Source: Nocardiopsis mwathae (GTDB taxonomy: Bacteria > Actinomycetota > Actinomycetes > Streptosporangiales > Streptosporangiaceae). From it: 64,000 bases of DNA. Below the pieces are notes generated by a model. That model made no database searches and was not told the origin of the DNA. It saw only the letters and a program-made list of their open reading frames with translations. Position numbers and translations under genes: made by a program. Below, piece after piece: positions 7,989 to 16,617 of the stretch (position 1 is its first letter; every line of letters begins with the position of its first letter). The DNA is taken from positions 2,170,001 through 2,234,000 of the forward strand of contig NZ_JACHDS010000001.1 in NCBI RefSeq assembly GCF_014201195.1. Reading direction: 5' to 3'.

Positions 7989-8705
7989 ATGACCACACAG
8001 CCGCAGGGGCTCTCCCTGCACGACATCAGCCTGTCCGCCACAACGCTGGGCAGCGGCCCCGGCCTGCTGCTCGCCCACGGCGCGACCGGGTGGGTGGACG
8101 CCAACTTCGGACCGATCCTCGGCGACCTCGCCCGCCACCGCACCGTCGTCGCGCCCGACTACCCGGGCTCGGGCTCCACGCCGCGCGCCGCCGGCCCGCT
8201 CGACCTGGACACGCTCGCCGACCGCCTCGTGGCCGCCGCCGTCGAGGCAGGGCTGGAGCGGTTCGCCTTGCTCGGATACTCCATGGGCACGATGGTCGCG
8301 GTGCGCGCCGCCGCCCGGCACCCCGAACGGGTCACCGCCCTCGTCCTGACCGCGGGACTGGCCTACCCGCTCCCGCACGCGCGGCGGATCTTCGACGGCT
8401 GGCACACCGAGATGGCAGGCACCGAGCTCCCGCCGGAGCGGGCCGGCGCCTTGGAGCAGATCGAGCTGCTCCAGCGGGCGGACACGCGCGGCGACCTGCC
8501 GGGAATCGCCGCTCCGACGCTGGTGATCGCGACCATGGCCGACGACCTGGTGTCCCCCGACCATTCCGATGTCCTGGCCGAGGCGATCCCGGGTGCCCAG
8601 CGGGCCGAGCTGGACTGCGGGCACCTGGTCGCCGAGGATGCCCCGAAGGAGTGGGCGCGTCTGGTCACCGGTTTCCTGGACCGGGTGGTGCCGGTCTCCG
8701 GATAG
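7989..8705 (+). CDS. Alpha/beta-hydrolase, predicted MerR-regulated
   Basis: 238 aa. It has an alpha/beta-hydrolase fold with oxyanion strand LLLAHGATG, nucleophile elbow GYSMGT (Ser), acid in the TMADDLVSP region and catalytic His in DCGHLVAED. No signal peptide is seen, so it is cytoplasmic. The substrate cannot be told; the closest style is the non-heme haloperoxidase/esterase group. It is driven by the MerR-type promoter immediately upstream and likely translated leaderless from ATG 7989. An open frame after its stop (8702-8866) looks codon-biased but has no start codon. Confidence 0.82.
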   Translation: MTTQPQGLSLHDISLSATTLGSGPGLLLAHGATGWVDANFGPILGDLARHRTVVAPDYPGSGSTPRAAGPLDLDTLADRLVAAAVEAGLERFALLGYSMGTMVAVRAAARHPERVTALVLTAGLAYPLPHARRIFDGWHTEMAGTELPPERAGALEQIELLQRADTRGDLPGIAAPTLVIATMADDLVSPDHSDVLAEAIPGAQRAELDCGHLVAEDAPKEWARLVTGFLDRVVPVSG

Positions 8706-8911
8706 CCGACGGGGGAGCCCCGGCTTGCGGGGCGACCGCGCTTCGGCTCGACGCGCTCCTGGACGGGCGGTCCTCAGCGCTGTCCCCGGCGGAGGCGGCC
8801 CTGCTGCGCGAGTGGCTGCGCCGTCTGGCCGCCGATGACGGGAAGAGCGGCGAGGAACGGCGGTGACGGCTCGCTCGCCCCTGCTCCCGGCCCGCTTCCG
8901 ATGGCGCGAGG

Positions 8912-9685
8912 TCAGTGGGCGCTGGACGGGCGCGACCGGGCGGTGGGCGCCAGAGCGCAGTCGCCGCACTTGGCGCAGCCGGGGATGCGGTAGTACAGGC
9001 AGCAGGTCGAGCGGGTGAAGGACGGCGTCCCGGCGTCCGGCCGGGAGAAGGCGCCGAGCCCGGCCAGGGGGCTGCGGCGCATCAGGGCCTCGCCCAGATC
9101 CAGGGCCGCATCGGCGTGCCGCGGCCGGCCGTGGGCCAGCTGAAGGACCGTTCCGGCCAGTGAGGATGCCGCGTTGCCCCACAGCAGCCGCAGCGCGACC
9201 TTGACCTGGGCGCGCACGGCCGCGCCGGTCGGGTCGAGCACGCCCTGAATGACCCGGTCGTGCACGAACCGGGCCGCGGCCTCAGGCCCGGAGCCCCCCG
9301 GGGCGTCGAGTCCGGGGCCTGCGCCCAGCGCGAAGACCAGTGGTCCGGTGCGTGCGGGGCGCCACCGCAGCGACGCGGGGTCGGGGGAGCGGCCGTGGCA
9401 CAGGGCCGCGGCGATGACCGGCGACAGCAGCCGGGAGGCCAGTCCCTGATAGAGGATCGACGCGGCGACCCGGGGCTCCACGGCGTCGAGGCCGACCCCC
9501 GCACGCGCGGCCAGCCTGCCGCGCACGTCGGCGATCTCGGCGGCCAGCAGGTCCGGCTGCCGCCACAGGGCGGAGACGGGCACCCAGCCGTCTCCGGCGG
9601 GCACCGGTTCGACCGCGAAGAAGGGGTTGATCGTGCCGATGTCGCGGAGTACCGCGCGGAGCGTGAGATCAGTCATCGGCTTCAT
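8912..9685 (-). CDS. FhuF-like siderophore-iron reductase, (2Fe-2S) protein
   Basis: 257 aa. The C-terminus contains CCLYYRIPGCAKCGDC, the CC-x10-C-x2-C arrangement of the FhuF-type [2Fe-2S] domain, which reduces ferric siderophores in the cytoplasm to release iron. The rest is the helical IucA/FhuF-like region. There are two close ATGs (9685 and 9676, MKP and MTD), both with weak ribosome sites. No DtxR box was found just upstream. The nearby metal ABC transporter and DtxR-family gene make a metal-homeostasis neighbourhood, but this gene is separately oriented. Confidence 0.82.
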   Translation of the reverse strand: MKPMTDLTLRAVLRDIGTINPFFAVEPVPAGDGWVPVSALWRQPDLLAAEIADVRGRLAARAGVGLDAVEPRVAASILYQGLASRLLSPVIAAALCHGRSPDPASLRWRPARTGPLVFALGAGPGLDAPGGSGPEAAARFVHDRVIQGVLDPTGAAVRAQVKVALRLLWGNAASSLAGTVLQLAHGRPRHADAALDLGEALMRRSPLAGLGAFSRPDAGTPSFTRSTCCLYYRIPGCAKCGDCALAPTARSRPSSAH

Positions 9686-9766
9686 TCTCGTCGATACCGG
9701 CAGGCGGCCGGAGACCGGGTGGGGCGGCCCCGCTCCCCACCCCTCCCGGCCTGCGCGACCGCCTGT

Positions 9767-9793
9767 GGTGCGGGGCCGAGACGGCCCCGCACC
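9767..9793. terminator. Hairpin downstream of the DUF4360 gene
   Basis: Twelve-base arms GGTGCGGGGCCG (9767-9778) and CGGCCCCGCACC (9782-9793) with a 3-nt loop lie 108 nt past the stop of the DUF4360 gene (minus strand) and about 80 nt before the FhuF-like gene. No T-tract is present, as is usual for actinobacterial terminators. Confidence 0.5.
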
Positions 9794-9901
9794 GCGAGCC
9801 GCCGGGCCCCCGTCGCCACTCCCCGCCCTACCGGTGGCACCGGGAAGAGAAAGGGAGAAACGGACAGGGGAATCCTCCGACGAGCGCCCGCCCGGTCGCG
9901 C

Positions 9902-10543
9902 TCAGTTGCACTTCTTCCAGGAGAAGTGGTACGTGGTCATGATGCTGCCGTCGGTGGAGTCCATCGCCATGAAGCTGGTGGTCCGCGGGTCGGAGGTTCC
10001 CGCGTTCACCCGGAGTTCGGTGTTGATATTGAAGTTGCGTATCGCGTTGCAGGGCGCATACACGTGCACCCCGGTCGTGTCTCCGAACTGCCAGTTGTCC
10101 GCGTGCGGGCCGCGGATGTTGTGGGTGACGGGAATGGTTTCCGGCATGCCCTGGAAATAGTAGCTGGCTCTCTGCGTGCCCGTCGCGCCCCGCTTCAGGT
10201 CCGCATACCCGCGGTAGTCGGCGCGCGCGATGGCGTAGGTGTACCCCTGCGGGACCTTGACCTGGACGGCGAGCTGGCAGTTCTTCCGCGCGTCGGTGGG
10301 TCTGGTCCCGGCGCCGGCCTGGGCGAGGTACTCGCTGTAGGTGACGGTGAAGGCGGTGTTGTCGGGAGCCACGGCCACGGCGGCGGTCCCGGGGCGGCAG
10401 CCGGATCCGTTGATGGTCACCAGGTCGATGGTGATCTGGCCGGGTGGCGGGGGTGTGAAGTGGAGGTCGGCGTTCGCGGGGGCTGTGAAGAGGGAGGACA
10501 GCAGGGCGGCCGCGCCTGCGACGGCAGCGATGGACTTGAGCAT
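9902..10543 (-). CDS. Secreted DUF4360-family protein
   Basis: 213 aa. A Sec signal peptide (MLKSIAAVAGAAALLSSLFT, cleavage after APANA) precedes a beta-rich domain with scattered cysteines: GSGCRPGTAAVAVAPDNTAFTV, ARKNCQLAVQVKVPQGY, and the ending TTYHFSWKKCN. This pattern fits the DUF4360 family of small exported proteins of unknown role. ATG 10543 is preceded by a relatively AT-rich leader that probably holds its promoter. No partner gene is linked. Confidence 0.75.
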   Translation of the reverse strand: MLKSIAAVAGAAALLSSLFTAPANADLHFTPPPPGQITIDLVTINGSGCRPGTAAVAVAPDNTAFTVTYSEYLAQAGAGTRPTDARKNCQLAVQVKVPQGYTYAIARADYRGYADLKRGATGTQRASYYFQGMPETIPVTHNIRGPHADNWQFGDTTGVHVYAPCNAIRNFNINTELRVNAGTSDPRTTSFMAMDSTDGSIMTTYHFSWKKCN

Positions 10544-10966
10544 GGGGGATCACTTCCGATCGTCGTGATGGAAGAACGCGTAGAGTCCCTGGGCCGGGTG
10601 TCGCGATTCCCGGATTTTCACCACGGATTTCTCTGGCATCCGGCGGGGCGCGCATTCGGAGAAATGATCTTCTCTCCGCTGGCTTTCGGCGCACCGGGAG
10701 CCGGAAGTTGTAACGGCATGGTATTTAGGGCGCAACACGCCGTCAATATGCCCGTTGCAGCGTTTCGGGTTCATAGGAAATTCCCAGAAAACAGGAAGAG
10801 GCGATATCCACCATCCCATCGTTGGATGACGGACAGTCGGGAATGCGTTTTCCGGTTATCTCCTCCTCCGGATCGAAGGGACCGCAACGACCCTTGAGGC
10901 GCCCGGAGGGCGCGCATCGGGCGTCGGCCACCAGAGGCCGCCTACCTCGCACACCGCCCGATGTGG
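10544..10966. other. Divergent intergenic region, no gene
   Basis: About 420 bp between the DUF4360 gene and the metal ABC operon, noticeably more AT-rich than its surroundings. It must contain promoters for both sides. Open frames here lack codon bias and homology features. No RNA structure was recognised. Confidence 0.6.
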
Positions 10967-10972
10967 TAAAAG

Positions 10973-10991
10973 TTAGGCGTGCCGAACATTA
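10973..10991 (+). promoter_or_regulatory. DtxR/MntR-like operator over the ABC operon start
   Basis: TTAGGCGTGCCGAACATTA matches the 19-bp DtxR consensus TTAGGTTAGCCTAACCTAA at 13 positions and contains the imperfect dyad GTTAGGCG / TGCCGAAC. It covers the GTG start of the substrate-binding protein, with TAAAAG just upstream, so metal-loaded repressor would block transcription. The DtxR-family fusion gene at 5424 is the obvious candidate regulator. Confidence 0.55.
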
Positions 10992-11926
10992 GAGATTGGT
11001 CGCCTTTAACCCGGTCCATGACGACCCTCCCCGCCGCGGCCGCGCTCCTCAGCGCGGCCGCCTGTTCGGGCCTGCCCCCCGTGGCCTCCGACGACGGTCG
11101 ACTCAAGGTCCTCACCACCTTCACCGTGATCGCCGACATGGCCCGCAACGTCGCCGGAGACGAGGTCGACGTCGAATCGATCACCCGCGTCGGCGCGGAG
11201 ATCCACACTTACGAGCCCACCCCCGACGACCTCGTCCGCGGCCAGGGCGCCGACCTCATCCTGGCCAACGGGCTCGGCCTGGAGGCCTGGTTCGAGAAGT
11301 TCACCGACCGCATCGACGCCCCCACCGCCACTCTCACCGAGGGGGTGGAGACCATGCCCATCACGTCCGGCACCTACGAGGGCGAGGCCAACCCGCACGC
11401 CTGGATGTCGCCGGACAACGCCATGATCTACGTCGACAACATCCGCGACGCGCTCAGCGACCTCGACCCCGACAACGCCGCCGCCTACAGCGCCAACGCC
11501 GCGGACTACAAGGACGAGCTCGCCGAGATCAGCGGTTTCCTCGACGCCGAGCTCGGCGAACTGCCCGAGAACCAGCGCGCCCTGGTCACCTGCGAAGGCG
11601 CCTTCTCCTACCTCGCGCGCGACGTCGGGCTGGAGGAGAAGTACCTGTGGCCGGTCAACGCCGACAGCCAGGGCACCCCCCAGCAGATCGCCTCGGTCAC
11701 CGCGTTCGTCCGCGACAACGAGGTCCCCGCGGTCTTCTGCGAGACGACCGTGAACGACGGCGCCCAGCAGCGGGTGGCCGACGAGGCCGGGGCCCGCATG
11801 GGGGACAAGCTCTACGTCGACTCCCTCTCCGAGGCAGACGGCCCCGTCCCCACCTACGTCGACCTGCTGCGCTACGACGCCGAGGCGATCGTGGCCGGGC
11901 TGACCGGACAGGAGCGCGCCTCATGA
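10979..11926 (+). CDS. Metal ABC transporter substrate-binding lipoprotein (ZnuA/MntC family)
   Basis: 315 aa from GTG 10979. The N-terminal signal with Arg residues ends in a lipobox-like SAAAC (Cys at about 29). The mature protein is cluster A-I: LKVLTTFTVIADMARNVAGD, EIHTYEPTPDD (metal His), NPHAWMSPDNA (second His), and CEGAFSYLARDVGL. It binds Mn2+, Zn2+ or Fe2+ outside the membrane and delivers it to the permease. The stop overlaps the ATPase start (ATGA). An ATG at 11018 is the alternative start but loses the positively charged region of the signal. The DtxR-like box on the start suggests Mn or Fe control. Confidence 0.87.
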   Translation: MPNIRDWSPLTRSMTTLPAAAALLSAAACSGLPPVASDDGRLKVLTTFTVIADMARNVAGDEVDVESITRVGAEIHTYEPTPDDLVRGQGADLILANGLGLEAWFEKFTDRIDAPTATLTEGVETMPITSGTYEGEANPHAWMSPDNAMIYVDNIRDALSDLDPDNAAAYSANAADYKDELAEISGFLDAELGELPENQRALVTCEGAFSYLARDVGLEEKYLWPVNADSQGTPQQIASVTAFVRDNEVPAVFCETTVNDGAQQRVADEAGARMGDKLYVDSLSEADGPVPTYVDLLRYDAEAIVAGLTGQERAS

Positions 11927-12708
11927 CGGTGACGACACCCACCGGCACGGTCGCGTCGGCGTCGGCCGCCGCTCCGGCCATCGAGGCCAGCGGGGTCACC
12001 GTGCGCTACGGCGACGTGCTGGCTCTGGACGGCGTGGACCTGGCGCTGGCGCCCGGGCGCGTCTGCGGCCTGCTGGGCACCAACGGCTCGGGCAAGTCCA
12101 CGCTGTTCAAGACCGTCCTGGGGCTGGTCGCCGCCGAACGGGGCCGGATCCTGCTGCACGGGCAGGACCCGGCCGCCGCACGCAAGGGCGGGCTGGTGGG
12201 CTACGTCCCGCAGTCCGAGCAGGTGGACTGGGCGTTTCCGGTACGGGTCGTCGACGTGGTGATGATGGGCCGCTACGGGCACATGGGCATCACCCGCCGT
12301 CCCCGGCGGGCCGACCGCGAGGCCGTCGCCGAGGCTCTGGAGCGCACCGACCTCACCGCCCTGGCGCACCGGCAGATCGGCGCGCTCTCCGGCGGGCAGC
12401 GCAAGCGCGCGTTCGTCGCACGCGGGATCGCCCAGGGCGCGAGCGTGTTCCTGCTCGACGAACCGTTCGCCGGGGTGGACAAGCGCTCCGAGGCCACCAT
12501 CATCGAGGTGCTGCGCGCGATGCGCGCCGCCGGCCACACCCTCCTGGTCTCCACCCACGACCTGGCCAGCGTCCCGGGGTTCTGCGACGAGGCGGTGCTG
12601 CTCCAGCGCCGCGTGATCGCACAGGGCGACCCCGCCGACGTGCTCACCCCCGAGCGGCTGTTCGCGGCGTTCGGCATCGACTCGCACCCGGCCGGGGAGC
12701 AGCGGTGA
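11923..12708 (+). CDS. Metal ABC transporter ATPase
   Basis: 261 aa. Walker A GTNGSGKST, Q-loop (GYVPQSEQVDWAFP, typical of Mn/Zn transporters), signature LSGGQRKRAF, Walker B SVFLLDEPF and H-loop STHD are all present. Its ATG overlaps the stop of the binding protein by four bases. The DW(A)FP residues after the Q-loop are characteristic of Mn/Fe/Zn-type ATPases. The permease gene starts 73 nt downstream; translation is therefore not coupled there. Confidence 0.92.
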   Translation: MTVTTPTGTVASASAAAPAIEASGVTVRYGDVLALDGVDLALAPGRVCGLLGTNGSGKSTLFKTVLGLVAAERGRILLHGQDPAAARKGGLVGYVPQSEQVDWAFPVRVVDVVMMGRYGHMGITRRPRRADREAVAEALERTDLTALAHRQIGALSGGQRKRAFVARGIAQGASVFLLDEPFAGVDKRSEATIIEVLRAMRAAGHTLLVSTHDLASVPGFCDEAVLLQRRVIAQGDPADVLTPERLFAAFGIDSHPAGEQR

Positions 12709-12781
12709 GCGCACCGGACCCCCTCCATCCGCGGACCCGCCGCAGACGGGCCGCCGACAGCGGACGAAGAGGTGGAGCCTG

Positions 12782-13657
12782 ATGGCGGGGTTCGCGGAGT
12801 GGCTGCTGATGCCGTTCCAGTTCGACTTCATGTGGCGGGCGCTGCTGGTGAGCACGGTGGCCGGGATCGTGTGCGCGGTCCTGTCCTGCTGGATGACGCT
12901 CATCGGCTGGTCGCTGCTGGGCGATGCGGTGTCGCACGCAGTGCTGCCCGGCGTGGTGCTGTCCTACCTGCTGGGCTGGCCGTTCGCGGTCGGCGCGCTG
13001 GTGTTCGGGGCGGGCTCGGTGGCGCTGATCGGCACCGTCAACCGCACCTCGCGGGTCAAGGAGGACGCCGCCATCGGCATCGTGTTCACCGCGATGTTCG
13101 GGATCGGGGTGGTGATGATCTCCAAGATCCCCAGCGACACCGACCTGATGCACATCCTGTTCGGCAACGTGCTGGGCGTCTCGGACTCCGAGATCGCCCA
13201 GGTGCTGATCATGGGCGCTGTGGTGCTGGCTGTGGTGGTGGCTGAGCACCGCGACCTGACGCTGTTCGCGTTCGACGCCACGCACGCCCACGCCATCGGG
13301 CTCAACCCGCGCCGCCTGGAGATGCTGCTGCTGGGCCTGCTGTCGGTCACGGTGGTGATCGCCCTGCAGGCGGTCGGGATCATCCTCGTGGTCGCCATGG
13401 TCATCATCCCGGGCGCCACGGCCTACCTGCTGACCGACCGGTTCGAGCGGATGCTGCTGATCGCGGTGGGGGTGTCGGTCGCTGCCTCGGTACTGGGCAC
13501 CTACGTCAGCTTCCAGGCCGACGTCGCCACCGGCGGTGCGATCGTGGTCGCCCAGGCCTACGCGTTCGCCCTGGCCTACCTGTTCGCCCCCGAGCACGGC
13601 GTCCTGCGCCGTACCGCCCGCCGCAGGGAGGCGCGGCAGGAGCACGCCGGTTCCTGA
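12782..13657 (+). CDS. Metal ABC transporter permease (ABC-3 family)
   Basis: 291 aa with roughly eight hydrophobic helices. The opening FDFMWRALLVSTVAGIVCAV, the conserved GWSLLGDAVSHAVLPGVVLSY and the coupling-helix region AHAIGLNPRRLEML identify the ZnuB/MntB/TroC permease family. The start follows GGTGGAGCCTG. A strong bidirectional terminator follows the stop. With the two preceding genes it forms a complete ATP-driven metal importer. Confidence 0.9.
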   Translation: MAGFAEWLLMPFQFDFMWRALLVSTVAGIVCAVLSCWMTLIGWSLLGDAVSHAVLPGVVLSYLLGWPFAVGALVFGAGSVALIGTVNRTSRVKEDAAIGIVFTAMFGIGVVMISKIPSDTDLMHILFGNVLGVSDSEIAQVLIMGAVVLAVVVAEHRDLTLFAFDATHAHAIGLNPRRLEMLLLGLLSVTVVIALQAVGIILVVAMVIIPGATAYLLTDRFERMLLIAVGVSVAASVLGTYVSFQADVATGGAIVVAQAYAFALAYLFAPEHGVLRRTARRREARQEHAGS

Positions 13658-13659
13658 GC

Positions 13660-13711
13660 CCGACCCCGGGGGCCGCTTCACCCAGGAAGGCGAAGCGGCC
13701 CCCGGGGTCGG
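13660..13711. terminator. Bidirectional terminator hairpin
   Basis: Perfect 20-bp arms (13660-13679 and 13692-13711) around a 12-nt loop sit between the convergent metal permease gene and the following minus-strand gene. It probably serves both. Confidence 0.75.
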
Positions 13712-13718
13712 CGGTGGC

Positions 13719-14519
13719 CTATTTCCACTGGGGTGCCCAGCCCGCGCTGTCGGAGACGCCGGGGGGCAGCGGGGGGAGGAGTCCAGCGCCGGGCGGTGTG
13801 GCGGGGACGGGCGCGGGCTCGGGCGGCTCCGGCGTTCGAGGCGCTTCTTCCGGGGCGTGGTCGGGCACGGCCGCGTTTTCGGGCACGGCCGCACTGTCGG
13901 GCGCGAGTGCCCGCAGCAACCCGTGGACCTCGCCGTACTCGGCGATCTCAGTGGAGAGCCGGCCGGCGATGTGTGTCAGCTCCTCCAGGAACGCCGTCTC
14001 CTGCGGCGCGGCGGGGACGGTGCACAGGGCCGCGCGCGTGTCGGCATCGGTGAGGACGGCCTTGGCGGCCAGGCCGTAGCGGTGCGCGACCCACCAGCCG
14101 GTGGTCGCCACACGCGCGAGCTCGTTGAGGGAGGCGGCGACGCGCTGCTCCTCGGCTGCGGTCACCTCCATCGGCGGGGGCGGGCTGCCGCCACCGGTCT
14201 GCTCCCAGGCCTGCAGGAAGACGTCGGCGGCCTTGCCGTAGTGGGCGAGCTGGCGCATGACCTCGATGCCGGCCTGCCCGGCCGGGGTGTCGGCCTCCAC
14301 CAGTGCTCCGGCGAGAACGGCCAGGTCGGCGGCGATGCCGGCGATGGGCTCGCACTCCCGCATGACGGGGACGAGTGCTTCCAGGGCGAAGACGCGCTCT
14401 TCCTGCGGCACCTGGGGAGAGAGCCGGAAAACCTCGTGCATGGCGGAGCGGAACTCGGGCGACTGCGCCACGGAGGCGTCGAGCAGCCTCTGAAACGCGA
14501 CGCGGAACTCATTGATCAC
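13719..14519 (-). CDS. Unrecognised family A, short member (LLPPLPPGVSDS tail)
   Basis: 266 aa, function unknown. Residues 1-190 are predicted alpha-helical (INEFRVAFQRLLDASVA, VPQEERVFALEALVPVM, QAWEQTGGGSPPP, WWVAHRYGLAAKAVL). A Pro/Glu/Ala-rich linker follows, then the C-terminus LLPPLPPGVSDSAGWAPQWK. The gene at 45037 has the same N-terminal domain and nearly the same last 20 residues, so the two are paralogues. The GTG at 14519 has no Shine-Dalgarno; AAAGAT lies 7 nt upstream, and the paralogue has GAAGAT at the same place, which supports leaderless starts. It has no signal peptide or membrane segment and no catalytic motif that I recognise. Confidence 0.7.
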   Translation of the reverse strand: MINEFRVAFQRLLDASVAQSPEFRSAMHEVFRLSPQVPQEERVFALEALVPVMRECEPIAGIAADLAVLAGALVEADTPAGQAGIEVMRQLAHYGKAADVFLQAWEQTGGGSPPPPMEVTAAEEQRVAASLNELARVATTGWWVAHRYGLAAKAVLTDADTRAALCTVPAAPQETAFLEELTHIAGRLSTEIAEYGEVHGLLRALAPDSAAVPENAAVPDHAPEEAPRTPEPPEPAPVPATPPGAGLLPPLPPGVSDSAGWAPQWK

Positions 14520-14600
14520 ATACGGAATCTTTGCACAGAAATCCGAGCGGATATCACCGCGACCACGGGTTTCAGGGGTGCGCCGCGCCGCGGTCAGGGG

Positions 14601-14870
14601 TCAGTCGGCGGGCACCAGGGTGATGCGCGTGCGCGTGGCACTGCACGGCCTCCTCGCCGGAGAGGAGCGGGACGTGGTTCTCCGCACACCACAGCGCGGC
14701 GAGGTCACCGGTGCACTCCGCGCGGGTCGCCGGACCGGCCGGGGGCGTCGACGGTGCGGGAGGCTTCCCGGTCACCGACGTCGAAGACCGTCCGCGGCGC
14801 AACACCGTCGACCTGCTCGACGGTGTCCGGATGCCGGAACGACGCGGCGACCGTGCCCCAGACGCCACCC
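14601..14870 (-). pseudogene. Possible decayed gene fragment
   Basis: The minus strand reads codon-biased peptides in shifting frames: HPDTVEQVDGVAPRTVFDVG in one, then ECTGDLAALWCAENHVPLL and GEEAVQCHAHA in another. A further one-base shift gives RITLVPAD and a stop at 14601. At least two frameshifts are needed and no family was recognised. It fills a 664-bp stretch (14520-15183) with no other gene. This is a weak call. Confidence 0.25.
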
Positions 14871-15092
14871 GACGTCGGCGTGGGCGGAGCTCGGCGTCGA
14901 CGGCGGCAGGGCGTCGCGGGCTGCGGCGCCGGATCCGCCCCGCGCGTTCTCCCAGGTACCGCCGGCCCGGACGAGCGGACGGCACCCCGGCCCGGCGCCG
15001 TGAGACGCGCCACATTTCCGCCGTTCGCCCTGGCCGGCCGGGGTGGGCGGATCCCGATCTCACGGCGATGAGGAGCGCGACGTGATGTGTCT

Positions 15093-15108
15093 GTTTCGCG
15101 AGTGTTAC
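15093..15108 (-). promoter_or_regulatory. GlnR-type box upstream of narK
   Basis: On the minus strand the sequence reads GTAAC-ACTCGC-GAAAC, a perfect gTnAC-N6-GaAAC GlnR half-site pair. ATCAC follows at the same 6-nt spacing as a weaker third half-site. It lies 75 bp before the narK start and fits nitrogen-limitation activation by GlnR, as known for Streptomyces nitrate genes. Confidence 0.6.
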
Positions 15109-15183
15109 GGCATGACATGTCCCGGCAACGGCCGCTTCCTAGCGTCGACAGCGACACCACAGGCGAGCAGGAAAGGCCGGGAT

Positions 15184-16617
15184 GTGAGCGGCACCAACTC
15201 CCCCCAGTCCCACAGGACCGCAACCGGCGAACGACGCGCCGGTGGGCGCTGGATCGCCCACTGGGACCCCGAGGACACGACGTTCTGGGAACGCGGCGGG
15301 CGGCGGATCGCCCGGCGCAACCTGTGGGCGTCGATCTTCGCCGAGCACATCGGGTTCTCCGTGTGGAGCCTGTGGTCGGTGCTGGTTCTGTTCATGACAC
15401 CGGAGACCGGCTTCGCCTTCACCCCCGAGCAGAAGTTCCTGCTGGTGTCGGTGGTCGCGCTGGTCGGTGCGGTGCTGCGGGTGCCCTACACCCTGGCCGT
15501 TCCGATCTTCGGCGGCCGCAACTGGACGCTGGTCTCGGTGGTGGCCCTGCTGGTCCCCACCGCCCTGGCCATCGTCCTCATCCAGCGCCCCGAAACACCC
15601 TTCTGGGTGTTCCTGGCGCTGGCCGCCACCGCCGGTCTGGGCGGCGGGAACTTCTCCTCCTCCATGGCCAACATCAACGCCTTCTTCCCCGAGCGGGAGA
15701 AGGGGTGGGCGCTGGGGCTCAACGCCGGCGGCGGCAACATCGGCGTGGCCACCGTGCAGCTCGTCGGCCTCGGGGTCATCGCGCTGTTCACCGTGAACTC
15801 CGGAGCGTTCGTCCCGCTGTTCTACGTGCCCTTCCTGCTGCTGGCCACGTGGGTGGCCTGGCGCCACATGGACAACCTCTCCGGCGCCCGCGCCGATGCC
15901 GCCGCGCAGATCGCCGCGACCAAGGACCGGCACTTCTGGATCATGTCGTTCCTCTACATCGCGACCTTCGGCTCCTTCATCGGCTTCGGTTTCGCCTTCG
16001 GGCTGCTGCTGCAGAGCCAGTTCGACCGCACCCCGCTGGAGGCCGCCTCGGTCACCTTCATGGGCCCGGCCCTCGGCTCGCTGATCCGCCCCGTCGGCGG
16101 CTGGCTGGCCGACCGCTACGGCGGCGCACGCGTCACCCTGTGGAACTACATCGCGATGGTCGCCGGCACCGGGGTGGTCGTGATGGCCGTGACCGCCGAC
16201 TCCCTCCCGCTGTTCATCGCCGCGTTCGGCGTGCTGTTCGTGCTCACCGGGCTGGGCAACGGCTCCACCTACAAGATGATCCCCGGCATCTACGCGGCCA
16301 AGGCCGAGGACATGATCGCCGCGGGCACCCCGCGCGAGGAGGCCCTGGCCCACACCAAGCGCATCGCCAGCTCGATGCTGGGCCTCATCGGCGCCATGGG
16401 CGCGCTCGGCGGCGTCGGCATCAACCTCGTCTTCCGCGAGTCCTTCGCCGCCACCGGAACGGCGACGCCGGCCTTCATCTCCTTCCTCGCCTACTACGTG
16501 GTGTGCATCGCCGTCACCTACGTCGTCTACCTGCGCACACCGGCCGGCACCCGCCCCGCCGCCGGAGCCCGGCCCCGCGGCGGCCCCGACGCCGACACGG
16601 AGCGCGTCGCCTCATGA
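15184..16617 (+). CDS. narK: Nitrate/nitrite transporter, MFS NarK family
   Basis: 477 aa from GTG 15184, which has GGAAAGG upstream. Twelve transmembrane helices are expected. The nitrate-signature regions are visible: GLGGGNFSSSMANINAFFP and GLGNGSTYKMIPGIYAAKA (Gly-rich signatures of nitrate/nitrite porters), with GLNAGGGNIGVATVQL between them. It brings nitrate into the cell for the reductase encoded next. The stop overlaps the narB start (ATGA), so the two are translationally coupled. A GlnR-type site lies upstream. A longer open frame reaches back to 15043 but has no transporter-like sequence. Confidence 0.9.
   Translation: MSGTNSPQSHRTATGERRAGGRWIAHWDPEDTTFWERGGRRIARRNLWASIFAEHIGFSVWSLWSVLVLFMTPETGFAFTPEQKFLLVSVVALVGAVLRVPYTLAVPIFGGRNWTLVSVVALLVPTALAIVLIQRPETPFWVFLALAATAGLGGGNFSSSMANINAFFPEREKGWALGLNAGGGNIGVATVQLVGLGVIALFTVNSGAFVPLFYVPFLLLATWVAWRHMDNLSGARADAAAQIAATKDRHFWIMSFLYIATFGSFIGFGFAFGLLLQSQFDRTPLEAASVTFMGPALGSLIRPVGGWLADRYGGARVTLWNYIAMVAGTGVVVMAVTADSLPLFIAAFGVLFVLTGLGNGSTYKMIPGIYAAKAEDMIAAGTPREEALAHTKRIASSMLGLIGAMGALGGVGINLVFRESFAATGTATPAFISFLAYYVVCIAVTYVVYLRTPAGTRPAAGARPRGGPDADTERVAS

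Noticed and set aside
8702-8866. Codon-biased frame after the hydrolase (ALSPAEAALLREWLRRLA)
   Set aside because: Looks protein-like but has no ATG, GTG or TTG start in frame before the conserved part; possibly a remnant.
7329-9182. 617-codon minus-strand open frame
   Set aside because: Runs across the MerR and hydrolase genes with no coding features of its own.
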